From NCBI GenBank assembly GCA_902612345.1, contig CACMDE010000001.1, forward strand, positions 62,001-126,000: DNA of 64,000 nt, written 5' to 3'. Position 1 is the stretch's first letter. Every line of letters starts with the position of its first letter. This document shows positions 27,070 through 35,628 of the stretch, piece after piece. The stretch is from an uncultured Pelagibacteraceae bacterium (GTDB taxonomy: Bacteria; Pseudomonadota; Alphaproteobacteria; Pelagibacterales; Pelagibacteraceae). A program made the translations under genes and the position numbers. Under the pieces are notes generated by a model. The model searched no databases and had not been told where the DNA came from. It was given only the letters and a program-made list of their open reading frames with translations.

Positions 27070-27987
27070 TTAATTTTTATCTTCTTTTTTTTTCCAGCTA
27101 GATTGATTTTTTTCTTCACCTTCTTTAATTGGATTTATTTTTGATCGCGGGAATACTTTTTTTAATCCCTCAGCAACTATAATGTCACCATCTTCAAGCC
27201 CGGATAAAATTTCAATTTTTCCTTCACTGCGATTACCAATTTGTACTTCTACTTTATTAGCTATATTGTCTGGAGATACCTGATATACAAATGTTTTCTC
27301 GCCTTCCATAATTATACTTGTATCAGGAACTCCCAAAGAATTTCTCATATTAAAAAAAATACTTACTTCTAAAAGAGAGCCAGAAATTAATTCTAGATCC
27401 GAGTTATCAATTTTTATCCTTGTAAGTAAGCTTCTTGTGTCCGCATTAATTCTACTTGAAATAAAATCAATTTCTCCATTAAATGTTTTATTTTTAAAAC
27501 TAGATACCCTGGCTTCTATTGGTAAACCTTTTTCAAGAACAGATGAATAATTTTCAGGAATTTTTATATCTGAGTAAATTGTTTTAGTGTCATCCAGTGT
27601 AATAATAATAGTTTTATCAGAAACAAAAATATCTTCAGTCAATCCAGTATAACCTACAACTCCACTAAATGGAGCAATGATATCACCACTTTTTAATTTT
27701 ACTATTACATCACCTTTATTTACAAAATCGTTTAGTTCTAATTCTGTTAAAAGATCATCTTTTTTAATTCTAAAAGAGTCATTTCTATTTGATACTGCCG
27801 TACCAAAAGTTTCAATTTTTTCAAAAAATCTACTTTCTACTACTTCAGTTATCATTATTCCTGGAGGAGGCCTCTTTCCAAACTTTTTCTTAAAATGATT
27901 TCCTATCATTGTTCTAGCAATGATTACTGAAGCTATAATAAGAAAGAATATTATAACTATTGATAATATTTTGGTTGATCTTTTCAT
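27070..27987 (-). CDS. RND efflux periplasmic adaptor with apparently missing alpha-hairpin
   Basis: The 305-residue protein has an N-terminal anchor helix (about 7-25). A lipoyl half follows (TELELNDFVNKGDVIVKL), joined almost directly to the second half (SGDIIAPFSGVVGYTGL). Beta-barrel and membrane-proximal regions (SGSLLEVSIFF, IGNRSEGKIEILSGLEDGDIIVAEGLKKV) come after. In most adaptors a 60-100-residue coiled hairpin splits the lipoyl halves and reaches TolC; here only a few residues are present. Length is correspondingly short. It precedes the pump gene and overlaps the sulfurtransferase gene by 4 bases. Confidence 0.85.
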   Translation of the reverse strand: MKRSTKILSIVIIFFLIIASVIIARTMIGNHFKKKFGKRPPPGIMITEVVESRFFEKIETFGTAVSNRNDSFRIKKDDLLTELELNDFVNKGDVIVKLKSGDIIAPFSGVVGYTGLTEDIFVSDKTIIITLDDTKTIYSDIKIPENYSSVLEKGLPIEARVSSFKNKTFNGEIDFISSRINADTRSLLTRIKIDNSDLELISGSLLEVSIFFNMRNSLGVPDTSIIMEGEKTFVYQVSPDNIANKVEVQIGNRSEGKIEILSGLEDGDIIVAEGLKKVFPRSKINPIKEGEEKNQSSWKKKEDKN

Positions 27988-28799
27988 TTTATTAATCCGT
28001 ATTCACTCCATGAACCATCATAAATGGTAGGAGTATATTTATTATTAATCAAAGAATATGCAAGAGCTAAAACTGAGGCAGTAACACCCGAACCGCAGCT
28101 AAAAACTATATTATTGTCTTCAGTGTTTATAACCTCTTTAAAAATTTGATTTAGTTCATCGTTACTTTTGAAGGTATTATTTTTATTAATAATTTTGGTG
28201 AAAGGTAAACAATACGATCCTTTTATTGATCCACTCTTTACATTTGCTCTTAACTCAGGAATCATACCTTTAAACCTTTCATAACTTCTCGCATCAACTA
28301 CTTTAAAATTTTTTAGTTTAATATTTTCGTCAATATCACTTTTTGATTTTACCATTTCTTTATTTACTTCAGCTTTATAAATACTTTGATTTATATTTGT
28401 TTCATCTTTAACAGTAGGTTTTCCTTCCTGTTTCCATTTTTTCAATCCACCGTCTAATACAGAAACTAGCGATTGATCATGACCAAAATATCTAAAAGTA
28501 TACCAGCATCTGCATGAACTAATTACATCCGAATTATCGTATATGATTATATTATCATCATTTGATATACCCAAATTTGAGACTATATCTTCCCATTTTT
28601 TTGCTGAGGGCAACATGTGAGGCAAGTTTGTGTTTTGGTCTGAATTTTTATCTATATCAAAAAAAACTGAATTTATAATATGCTCATTAAAATATTCCTT
28701 TATTGCATCTCTCTTTTGATTAGGTAAATGCCACGAGCTATCAATTATTTTTACATTATTTAAATTTTTAATTAACCAATCAGAAGTGACTATAGACAT
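27984..28799 (-). CDS. sseA: 3-mercaptopyruvate-type sulfurtransferase
   Basis: The 271-residue protein has two rhodanese domains. The C-terminal one holds the active loop C-G-S-G-V-T-A, the motif of mercaptopyruvate sulfurtransferases rather than thiosulfate sulfurtransferases. The N-terminal domain begins VTSDWLIKNLNNVKIIDSSW. Conserved substrate arginines appear in DARSYERFKG. It moves sulfur from 3-mercaptopyruvate to a thiol acceptor. It overlaps msrA by one base and the adaptor gene by 4, forming a leftward run with both. Confidence 0.9.
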   Translation of the reverse strand: MSIVTSDWLIKNLNNVKIIDSSWHLPNQKRDAIKEYFNEHIINSVFFDIDKNSDQNTNLPHMLPSAKKWEDIVSNLGISNDDNIIIYDNSDVISSCRCWYTFRYFGHDQSLVSVLDGGLKKWKQEGKPTVKDETNINQSIYKAEVNKEMVKSKSDIDENIKLKNFKVVDARSYERFKGMIPELRANVKSGSIKGSYCLPFTKIINKNNTFKSNDELNQIFKEVINTEDNNIVFSCGSGVTASVLALAYSLINNKYTPTIYDGSWSEYGLIK

Positions 28800-29248
28800 T
28801 AAAATCTATTTTTTTCCAAATACTTCTGGTGGTAGTCTTCAGCTTTAGTATAATTTTTAATTTCTGAAACCTTTGTAGTAATTTTTGATTTAAATTTATT
28901 ATTTAATTTTTCTATCATCGATAAAGAAATATTCTTTTGTTCGTTATTATTATAAAATATTTCACTTCTATATTGTGTTCCAATATCAGGTCCTTGTCTA
29001 TTTAAGGTTGTTGGATCATGAAATTCAAAAAAGTATTCAATTATTTGCTCATAAGATATCTTTTTGGGATCAAAAGTTAATTTAACAACCTCCGCATGCT
29101 CTGTTTCTCCCGTACATACTTCTTTATAACTTGTATTAGACATTTTGCCCCCACAATATCCTACTTCTGTTTCAACTATACCTTCTATTTTACCAAATTT
29201 TTTTTCTGGTCCCCAAAAACAACCTAATCCTAAAACAGCTATTTCCAT
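28799..29248 (-). CDS. msrA: Peptide-methionine (S)-S-oxide reductase
   Basis: The 149-residue enzyme has the active-site GCFWG with C10, GYCGGKMSNTSYKEVCTGETEHAEVV, and YRSEIFY, all typical of MsrA. It repairs oxidised methionine in proteins. At about 150 residues it is near the short end of the family; the C-terminal resolving-cysteine region is absent, as in short single-domain forms. It heads a leftward run with sseA and the RND pump, and lies 34 bases from the divergent EamA gene. Confidence 0.93.
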   Translation of the reverse strand: MEIAVLGLGCFWGPEKKFGKIEGIVETEVGYCGGKMSNTSYKEVCTGETEHAEVVKLTFDPKKISYEQIIEYFFEFHDPTTLNRQGPDIGTQYRSEIFYNNNEQKNISLSMIEKLNNKFKSKITTKVSEIKNYTKAEDYHQKYLEKNRF

Positions 29249-29282
29249 TGATTATTCCTCATTTTTAACTAAAGATAATCTT

Positions 29283-30164
29283 ATGCTTTCCAAAAATCAA
29301 TTAGGTTTTTTTTACATGTTCATATCAGTATGTGCATTCTCTTTAATGGATGTTATTGTAAAGTGGTCTGATGATTACCCAGTTGGCCAAGTTTTATTTT
29401 TTAGAGGATTTTGCGGCATGATTCCTATATTATTTCTTATTCCAAAAGAAAGATTTATAGATTTTTATAAAACAGATAGACCTTTTCTGCATTTAAAGAG
29501 ATGTCTTGCAGGCTTAATTGCTTTAATTTCTATATTTGTTGCATTGAGAAATTTACCATTAGCAACAGTTGTAAGTATTACCTTTGCTGCACCAATATTT
29601 ACGACAATTTTTTCAATTTTTTTATTAAATGAAAAAGTACGTTTATATAGATGGCTAGCTGTTCTTGTAGGATTTTTGGGGGTAATAATAATCTCTGAAC
29701 CAGGTCTTACCTCATTAAATATTTATTATTTATATCCAATAATTTTTTGTTTAGGCTTATCGTATGTTGCTATAACAATTAGGAAATTATCTACAACAGA
29801 ACCAGTATGGTTAATTGGTTTTTTCTTCTCTTTTTCAATAATGATTTTGAGTTTTTTCACTTTTTATCAAGGATGGAAAATGCCAAGCTTGATTGACTTA
29901 ATTCTATTATCTATGGTTGGAATTCTTGGTGGACTGGCAAATTTATGGCTTACTCAATCATATAAATATTCTGAGGTTAGCCTAGTAACTCCTTTAAAAT
30001 ATTTGGCTTTAGTGTTTGCAATAATTTTTGGGTATTTTATATGGAGTGAAGTTCCAACAATAAAAACATTAATGGGTGCTTTCCTAGTTATTACCTCATC
30101 CTTTATAATCTTTAGAAGAGAAATGTATTTAAAAAAACAAGTTTCTATTACAAGACATGAGTAA
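29283..30164 (+). CDS. EamA/DMT superfamily transporter
   Basis: From ATG 29283 the protein is 293 residues with about ten membrane segments arranged as two EamA repeats. Typical motifs are FRGFCGMIPILFLIP, LRNLPLATVVSITFAAPIF and, in the second half, LVTPLKYLALVFAIIFGYFIWSEVP. EamA proteins export or import metabolites such as amino acids or nucleosides; substrate is unknown. An upstream in-frame start at 29145 would run antisense through msrA and is rejected. It overlaps the glycosylase gene by 8 bases. Confidence 0.87.
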   Translation: MLSKNQLGFFYMFISVCAFSLMDVIVKWSDDYPVGQVLFFRGFCGMIPILFLIPKERFIDFYKTDRPFLHLKRCLAGLIALISIFVALRNLPLATVVSITFAAPIFTTIFSIFLLNEKVRLYRWLAVLVGFLGVIIISEPGLTSLNIYYLYPIIFCLGLSYVAITIRKLSTTEPVWLIGFFFSFSIMILSFFTFYQGWKMPSLIDLILLSMVGILGGLANLWLTQSYKYSEVSLVTPLKYLALVFAIIFGYFIWSEVPTIKTLMGAFLVITSSFIIFRREMYLKKQVSITRHE

Positions 30165-30783
30165 AAAACCACCCTATTGGAATAAAGCAACAAAATATCT
30201 CTATAAAAAAGATAGTATAATGAGGAATTTAATAAATAGATATTCAGATGCAAATTTGACATCACGTAAAGATGTTTTTTTTTCGTTGTGTAAAAGTATT
30301 ATTGGTCAACAAATAAGTGTAGCTGCAGCAAACTCTGTTTTTTTAAAATTTAAAAAAAAATGCAATAATAAAATAAATCCAAGAACTGTTTCTAATTTAA
30401 CTTTTAATCAATTAAAAAGCTGTGGGTTAAGTCGTCAAAAAGTTATAGGAATTAAAAGTTTATCAAAACAAACACTTAATAAGACTTTTAATCCTAAAAT
30501 AATTAAAAAAATGAATGACGAAGAAGCAATTCAATATTTGTCTAACTTAAAACAGATTGGAAGATGGTCGGCTGAGATGATACTGCTTTTCACTTATAAT
30601 AGATCCAATATTTGGCCTATTCAAGATATTGGCCTATTGAGAGCGATTTCAAAAAATTATAAAAAAAAATACTTACCACCAGATAAGTTTATTAATTTAC
30701 TAAAAAAAAGATATACGCCTTACTGCTCTGTAGCCACATGGTATCTGTGGAGAAGTATTGATCCTGAGCCTATTCAGTATTAA
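30157..30783 (+). CDS. AlkA-type DNA-3-methyladenine glycosylase (HhH-GPD family)
   Basis: The 208-residue protein begins its core with LCKSIIGQQISVAAANSVF. It has the helix-hairpin-helix LKQIGRWSAEMILLFTY and the catalytic aspartate in WPIQDIGLLRAI, followed by YTPYCSVATWYLW. This is the AlkA pattern for excising alkylated bases. It lacks AlkA's N-terminal extra domain, as in short bacterial forms. It overlaps the EamA gene by 8 bases and converges on the DUF1330 gene by 14. Confidence 0.88.
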   Translation: MSKKPPYWNKATKYLYKKDSIMRNLINRYSDANLTSRKDVFFSLCKSIIGQQISVAAANSVFLKFKKKCNNKINPRTVSNLTFNQLKSCGLSRQKVIGIKSLSKQTLNKTFNPKIIKKMNDEEAIQYLSNLKQIGRWSAEMILLFTYNRSNIWPIQDIGLLRAISKNYKKKYLPPDKFINLLKKRYTPYCSVATWYLWRSIDPEPIQY

Positions 30784-31069
30784 ATCCTTCAATAACTTGC
30801 ATATGTCTTTTTGTTGTTTTTTTAGCAATATCCCAACCAGCTTTATATTCTTTTGAATTTTTACATTCTAAAGCTTTCTGATAATTAGGAAATTCCCAAA
30901 CAACTGTTCTTATAAAATCTTCACCTTCAAATGATTTATGATCACCACCTCTTATTAGTGGAACTCCTCCAAAGCTTTTTATAATTGGTGTAACAGTTTC
31001 AGCATATTTCTTTAAATTCTCTTGATTTTCAACTTTATAATATAAACTTACCCAATATCCTTTTTTCAT
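30770..31069 (-). CDS. DUF1330 small protein
   Basis: The 99-residue protein is a dimeric alpha/beta-barrel-type fold by family. KKYAETVTPIIKSFGGVPLIRGG and VVWEFPNYQKALECKNSKEY are the DUF1330 hallmark blocks. No biochemical function is established for the family. It lies one base after the GT17 glycosyltransferase gene on the same strand, so they are likely co-transcribed, though no shared function is evident. Confidence 0.82.
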   Translation of the reverse strand: MKKGYWVSLYYKVENQENLKKYAETVTPIIKSFGGVPLIRGGDHKSFEGEDFIRTVVWEFPNYQKALECKNSKEYKAGWDIAKKTTKRHMQVIEGFNTE

Positions 31070-31070
31070 A

Positions 31071-31961
31071 CTAATCTAACCATGCTTTGTATTTATTTAA
31101 ATTAAATTTAATTACTTCAGGTAAATTTTCTATATTGTATTTTTCAAGTTTATCACCAGTTCCTATTTTATTAACAGTTTTATCGACTCTTAAATCATAA
31201 ATTGCTTGTTTATTCTCTATCATTCTTTTTATCCCTTTAGTATCTAATGGTTCTAAATCAAATTCTCTATGATGCAAATATGATTTTAATTTTACTTCTA
31301 TTTCCTCTGCACTTTTAATATTTGAAAAGTGCCAACCTCCATTATTTATTATATTTACACTCATAAACTTTTTGTCTGAAAACAAGGTATCTATTCTATA
31401 AAATGGATACTTTCTATCTTTGATATTTCGAAGCCATTGGGCACTAAGATAATTTTTTTTTTTGCAAGCTTTTGTACCTGTCCATTTCATATTAGGTAAT
31501 TTCAAATTAAACTTATAATAGAACATATCTTGTTTAAATAAGATAATTTTTTCTTTAATATTTCCTATATCAATATTTGACAAATTTGGTATTTCATCAA
31601 CATCAGAAACTAAAATTATATCTTCATCTTTTGCATTTTTAATACCTTCATTTATATAATTTCTCTGATTATTTTCTCTATAAAGTGCATTCATAATATA
31701 TTTTAGTGATTTAGTATCCTCGTCATCATTTTCGCTAATATTTTCGACTTTATCAGGAATTTTATCATAAATTTTATAAATTATTTTATCTTTAAATTTT
31801 TTAAATTTTGTAATGTCAAATTTTAAATCACGTTTATCACCGCTATGAGTAAAGCTTGATTCAATTATTACAAAATAATCTACGTATGGATCGAGGTAAT
31901 TTAATCTAGTTTCGAGGACTATTTCCTCATCAAAATACATGAAACAATCAAAAATTCTCAT
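31071..31961 (-). CDS. Glycosyltransferase family 17-like protein
   Basis: From ATG 31961 (a TTG at 31970 is an alternative) the protein is 296 residues. It begins RIFDCFMYFDEEIVLETRLN, continues with YVDYFVIIESSFTHSG and the acidic metal motif ILVSDVDEIPN, and ends with WHFSNIKSAEEIEVKLKSY. These match GT17, named for eukaryotic beta-1,4-N-acetylglucosaminyltransferase III and widespread but uncharacterised in bacteria. It probably adds a sugar to surface glycans. No signal or membrane segment is seen. It is divergent from the cytochrome c gene. Confidence 0.85.
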   Translation of the reverse strand: MRIFDCFMYFDEEIVLETRLNYLDPYVDYFVIIESSFTHSGDKRDLKFDITKFKKFKDKIIYKIYDKIPDKVENISENDDEDTKSLKYIMNALYRENNQRNYINEGIKNAKDEDIILVSDVDEIPNLSNIDIGNIKEKIILFKQDMFYYKFNLKLPNMKWTGTKACKKKNYLSAQWLRNIKDRKYPFYRIDTLFSDKKFMSVNIINNGGWHFSNIKSAEEIEVKLKSYLHHREFDLEPLDTKGIKRMIENKQAIYDLRVDKTVNKIGTGDKLEKYNIENLPEVIKFNLNKYKAWLD

Positions 31962-32027
31962 TATGACCAATTGTTTTAATATAATTTTTGAAATAAATCG
32001 AAGAATAAATTAAATAATTAATAAATT

Positions 32028-32339
32028 ATGAAAATAAAACTTAGCTTTATAATATTATTAAATTTAATAGTATTTAATCAGTCATTTTCAGACGAAATGT
32101 TTAATCTAGGAAAAGAAATTTTTTTAAATCAAGGCAATTGTGCAACCTGTCATTCACTTAAAGATGCTGATGCAGTGGCAAATGTAGGGCCAAACTTAAA
32201 CGAGATTAGGCCTGATGTAGGACGAGTTATAAACTCAGTTACAAATGGAATTGGTGTGATGCCTGCTATGCTTGGAATACTCTCTGATAAAGAAATTAAA
32301 GCAGTTGCGTATTACGTTTCAGAAGCCTCTATGAATTAA
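32028..32339 (+). CDS. Small periplasmic class I cytochrome c
   Basis: The 103-residue protein has a signal peptide (about 1-21), heme-binding C38-A-T-C-H42 and a probable axial methionine, M78, in GIGVMPAML, then LSDKEIKAVAYYV. It is a single-heme electron carrier. It is adjacent to the purine-degradation genes, and its stop overlaps that of puuE in a shared TTAA. The PuuD urate oxidase at the other end of the cluster lacks its usual cytochrome c domain, so this protein is a candidate electron acceptor for it. That link is inferred from context. Confidence 0.88.
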   Translation: MKIKLSFIILLNLIVFNQSFSDEMFNLGKEIFLNQGNCATCHSLKDADAVANVGPNLNEIRPDVGRVINSVTNGIGVMPAMLGILSDKEIKAVAYYVSEASMN

Positions 32340-33244
32340 TTTTTTGTATTATGATTTTTAATCCAATAATTGGCAATTTCTTCCCTTTTACAAATCCAAA
32401 CTTTATCTAAACTAGTAATATAATCCAAAAATTTTCTAAGAGATTTTATCCTCCCTGGCTTGCCAATTATTCTACAATGTAAACCAATTGACATCATTTT
32501 AGGTTTATCTTTTCCTTCTTGATACAATGTATCAAAACTATCTTTTAAATAATTAAAAAATTGATCACCAGAATTAAAACCTTGATTTGTTAAAAATCTC
32601 ATATCATTGTTATCAAGAGTATAAGGTATCATTAATTGTTTTTTCCCCTTTTTAATTTCCCAATATGGAAGATCATCACTGTACGTATCACTACAATATA
32701 AAAAACTTCCATTTTCAATTACTAAGTCTAAAGTATTTGGGCTGCATCTACCTGTGTACCATCCAACAGGTTTTTTACCAAAAATTTTTTTAATACTGCT
32801 AATTGCTTTTTGCATATGTTTTTTTTCAATTGATTTAGAAATATTTTGATAATCAATCCATCTCCAACCATGAGAGGCTATTTCGTAATTGGATTTTTTA
32901 ATTTCATTACAAATTTCAAGGTTTCTTTCAAGCGCCATACCCACTCCAAATATAGTTAAAGGAAGATTATAAATTTTAAATAATTCATGTATTCTCCAAA
33001 AACCAACTCTTGAACCGTATTCATAAAGCGATTCCATATTTATATGTCTTCCCTTGATCGGTTTAGCACCAATTATCTCTGACAAAAAAATTTCAGAGAA
33101 TTTATCTCCATGTAAAATAGAGTTTTCTGCACCTTCTTCATAGTTTAATACAAATTGTACCGCAATCCTTGAATTATTTGGCCATTTCACTTCTGGAGGG
33201 TTTGACCCATAACCTAGCATATTTCTTGGATACTTTTTTTTCAT
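32336..33244 (-). CDS. puuE: Allantoinase, PuuE type (polysaccharide-deacetylase fold)
   Basis: The 302-residue protein shows the PuuE family start PRNMLGYGSNPPEVKWPN and RIAVQFVLNYEEGAENSILHGD. It continues with ESLYEYGSRVGFWRIHELF, IASHGWRWIDYQ and GWYTGRCSPNT. PuuE hydrolyses allantoin to allantoate and is unrelated to metal-dependent amidohydrolase allantoinase. It is the last of four overlapping leftward genes (uraD, alc, allA, puuE), overlapping allA by 4 bases. In the pathway it acts after UraD. Confidence 0.93.
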   Translation of the reverse strand: MKKKYPRNMLGYGSNPPEVKWPNNSRIAVQFVLNYEEGAENSILHGDKFSEIFLSEIIGAKPIKGRHINMESLYEYGSRVGFWRIHELFKIYNLPLTIFGVGMALERNLEICNEIKKSNYEIASHGWRWIDYQNISKSIEKKHMQKAISSIKKIFGKKPVGWYTGRCSPNTLDLVIENGSFLYCSDTYSDDLPYWEIKKGKKQLMIPYTLDNNDMRFLTNQGFNSGDQFFNYLKDSFDTLYQEGKDKPKMMSIGLHCRIIGKPGRIKSLRKFLDYITSLDKVWICKREEIANYWIKNHNTKN

Positions 33245-33735
33245 TTTGAGAGGTAAATTTTTTCTTTTTTAAATTTATGAATAATTAAATTTTTACCTTT
33301 TCCTTTTCTATCAATAACTAAAAAATTCATATCTTTCATTGATATAAGAGGAAAATGCCAAATACCTGGGTTTAAATTAATTCCTGTTTGTTTTGGTATT
33401 CTAAATGACTCTATTTTTTTCAAGTTCGGTTGGCTACCCTTTGGTGCAACAAAAACTAAAAATGAAGTTTCTTTCATAGGTACAAATGCTTGACTTCCTA
33501 ATGGGTGCTTCTCCATCATATCAATTTTCATTGGAAATCTTCTTTTTTTCGCAGAAAAAATACTAACTATAGTTTTACCCTTTTTAATTGATGTATCTAT
33601 TTTTCCAAGATTATCATATCTTTTTGCGAACCCATTATTAATTCTAAAATATTTTTTTTTGTTTGTATCAATAACCTGTCCAAACTTTTTAAAGTTTTTT
33701 TTATTTATCTTTTTGGCTTTAATTTTTATTTTCAT
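33241..33735 (-). CDS. allA: Ureidoglycolate lyase
   Basis: The 164-residue cupin-like protein has MEKHPLGSQAFVPM and NPGIWHFPLI, the metal/substrate motifs of AllA. It splits ureidoglycolate into glyoxylate and urea. Length is normal for the family. The sequence is unusually lysine-rich in its first 60 residues. It overlaps alc and puuE by 4 bases each, consistent with a tightly coupled allantoin-degradation operon. Confidence 0.92.
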   Translation of the reverse strand: MKIKIKAKKINKKNFKKFGQVIDTNKKKYFRINNGFAKRYDNLGKIDTSIKKGKTIVSIFSAKKRRFPMKIDMMEKHPLGSQAFVPMKETSFLVFVAPKGSQPNLKKIESFRIPKQTGINLNPGIWHFPLISMKDMNFLVIDRKGKGKNLIIHKFKKEKIYLSK

Positions 33736-34718
33736 TTCACTATTTTTCCAAATGCTCTTATTCTCGAAATACCACCGTCGGGAAATATATTAATTTTTAA
33801 ACAGTTTACTTTATTGTTTTTATTATTATTAGCTTTTAATAAGTGTTTTTTATGAGGCTTTAATTTTGTTTTTTCTAGAAAGATCTTCCAATTTTTCGAA
33901 TTATTTAAAATTTTTTTTGTATTAAGTTTATTCTCTACTAATGCTGCTTGAACTGTAAGGGAGTCTGGATAATTTCCTTTAAAATGATGTGTATCAATCT
34001 CTAATTTATTAATTATTCCAGGCTTACCAAATTTAATAATTATCCAATCAAAATTTTTACCTCTACTTCTTCTAGTTTCCCATCCATCGCCCATATTAAC
34101 TCCAGTTCCAGGACTAAGAACATTTTCTGCTTTGCCAAAATGTTCATTATTACAACCAAGAATTGTAGATCCATTTAATATTGAGCTTAAATTTACGTTT
34201 TTTCCACTAAGATTAATTTTATCTAAATCTACAATTCCATTAAGTCTTATTCGTGCAACACCACCATCAGGAAAAATATTCAACTTAATGAAATTAAATG
34301 TTGAGTGATTATTTATCTTAAAATTATGGTTTCTATCTGGACCAAGTTTTTTTTTACTTAAAATAGTTTTCCAAATTGTTTTTTTCGTAGGATTCTTTTT
34401 TGAGTAACATGCCTCCAATGAAGCTTGAGAGGGATGATTACCTGAAAAATGACATGTATCGATGTCTACATTGAATATTTTACCGGGCCTTCCTAGTTTT
34501 ATAATTAAAAAATCATGACCATCTTTCCTTTTTCTTCTTGTTTCCCATCCATCCATCCATTTTCCATGTTTGTCATAAATTCCTTCTTTAAAAACTGGTT
34601 TAGACGAACTAAGAATTCTATTTGCTGCTCCAAAAAACTCATCAGTTTTGTAAATAACTTTTGAACCAAATTTTGTTTCAGCTAAATTAACAGTCCCTTT
34701 AAATTTTATTTTTTTCAT
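33732..34718 (-). CDS. alc: Allantoicase
   Basis: The 328-residue protein has the internal two-fold repeat of allantoicase. DGWETRRKR with DIDTCHFSGNHP occurs in the first half, and DGWETRRSR with EIDTHHFKGNYP in the second. It hydrolyses allantoate to ureidoglycolate and urea. Each half ends with a similar IFPDGG[VI][AS]RIR block. It overlaps uraD and allA by 4 bases. Using Alc rather than the AllC amidohydrolase releases nitrogen as urea, not ammonia. Confidence 0.94.
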   Translation of the reverse strand: MKKIKFKGTVNLAETKFGSKVIYKTDEFFGAANRILSSSKPVFKEGIYDKHGKWMDGWETRRKRKDGHDFLIIKLGRPGKIFNVDIDTCHFSGNHPSQASLEACYSKKNPTKKTIWKTILSKKKLGPDRNHNFKINNHSTFNFIKLNIFPDGGVARIRLNGIVDLDKINLSGKNVNLSSILNGSTILGCNNEHFGKAENVLSPGTGVNMGDGWETRRSRGKNFDWIIIKFGKPGIINKLEIDTHHFKGNYPDSLTVQAALVENKLNTKKILNNSKNWKIFLEKTKLKPHKKHLLKANNNKNNKVNCLKINIFPDGGISRIRAFGKIVK

Positions 34719-35212
34719 TTTGTAAACAATTCATTAAGTCGGAATAGAGCAATTTTTTTAACTTGGCTTTTTGCTTCTTTGAATTCTAATTCTACATCAT
34801 TATTAATTCTTTGTCTAAAATTATTTAATATTTCAATTTTGTCCTTACCTTTTACAGCTATAATAAATGGGAAACCAAATTTTTTTTCATATTTACTATT
34901 TAGCTTTTCAAACTCATTATATTCCTCTTCTGTACAATTTTTGAGATTTGCATGAAATTGTTCTGCACTAGAATGTTTAGTTAAGTTTTTTTCTACAGCT
35001 AATTTTGGATGGGACCTTAAAATATCCAAAATTTGATTTTTTTTGGATGCCTCATAGATTTGGAACATTTTATTTATTAAATCTTCTTTATTTTTGAACG
35101 GCTTATGTTCCAAAAGTTTTTCAGCTATCCATTGTGTTTTTTCAAAAATAACTCCAAACAAAGATATAAATTTATCTCTATTTAAATTATTAAGATCATT
35201 TTCTAAGCTCAT
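34715..35212 (-). CDS. uraD: OHCU decarboxylase
   Basis: The 165-residue protein has the UraD motifs RSHPKLA (with the catalytic histidine), SSAEQFHANLKNCTEEE, LNSKYEKKFGFPFIIAVKG and a C-terminal ALFRLNELF. It decarboxylates 2-oxo-4-hydroxy-4-carboxy-5-ureidoimidazoline to S-allantoin. It is the first gene of the leftward arm of the purine cluster and is divergent from uraH, the enzyme immediately before it in the pathway. Confidence 0.93.
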   Translation of the reverse strand: MSLENDLNNLNRDKFISLFGVIFEKTQWIAEKLLEHKPFKNKEDLINKMFQIYEASKKNQILDILRSHPKLAVEKNLTKHSSAEQFHANLKNCTEEEYNEFEKLNSKYEKKFGFPFIIAVKGKDKIEILNNFRQRINNDVELEFKEAKSQVKKIALFRLNELFTK

Positions 35213-35277
35213 ACTGGACGTTTATTTAAGTTTTAATATATTAATTATTTGTTTTTGTGTAATATACAATAATCAAT
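35213..35277. promoter_or_regulatory. Divergent control region between the two arms of the purine-degradation cluster
   Basis: This 65-base, very AT-rich gap must hold the promoters of the uraD-alc-allA-puuE and uraH-xdhAB-guaD-puuD arms. TAATAT and a TATACAAT-like segment lie just before uraH. No strong operator palindrome is seen. The shared space suggests the two arms respond to one signal. Confidence 0.4.
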
Positions 35278-35628
35278 ATGGCCAAATTAACTACTCATGT
35301 TTTAGACATATATTCTGGAAAACCAGGAAAAGGAATAAAAGTTGATTTATTTTATATCAATGGCAATGAAAAGATAAAATTGAACTCCATAGTTTTAAAT
35401 TCGGATGGAAGATCAGATGGTCCTCTTGTTGAAAAAGACAACTTTAAAAATGGAAAATATGAATTAGTTTTTTATATAGGGGATTATTTTAAAAGTATTC
35501 TAAACTCTGAAACTACTCCATTCCTAGATGATGTTATTATAAGATTTGGAATTTCAAAAAATAATGAGCACTATCATGTTCCGTTGCTAGTATCTCCTTG
35601 GAGTTATTCAACATACAGAGGGAGCTGA
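35278..35628 (+). CDS. uraH: 5-hydroxyisourate hydrolase (transthyretin-like)
   Basis: The 116-residue protein starts with LTTHVLDIYSGKPGKGIKVD, has HYHVPLLVSPWSYSTYRGS at its end, and closes with the diagnostic Y-R-G-S tetrapeptide. It hydrolyses 5-hydroxyisourate, the urate-oxidase product, to OHCU. No periplasmic signal is seen, so it acts in the cytoplasm. The stop TGA and the xdhA ATG share bases (TGATG). Confidence 0.95.
   Translation: MAKLTTHVLDIYSGKPGKGIKVDLFYINGNEKIKLNSIVLNSDGRSDGPLVEKDNFKNGKYELVFYIGDYFKSILNSETTPFLDDVIIRFGISKNNEHYHVPLLVSPWSYSTYRGS

Noticed and set aside
29145..29282. Upstream extension of the EamA transporter gene
   Set aside because: It would run antisense through msrA, and the membrane-protein start with typical first helix is at 29283.
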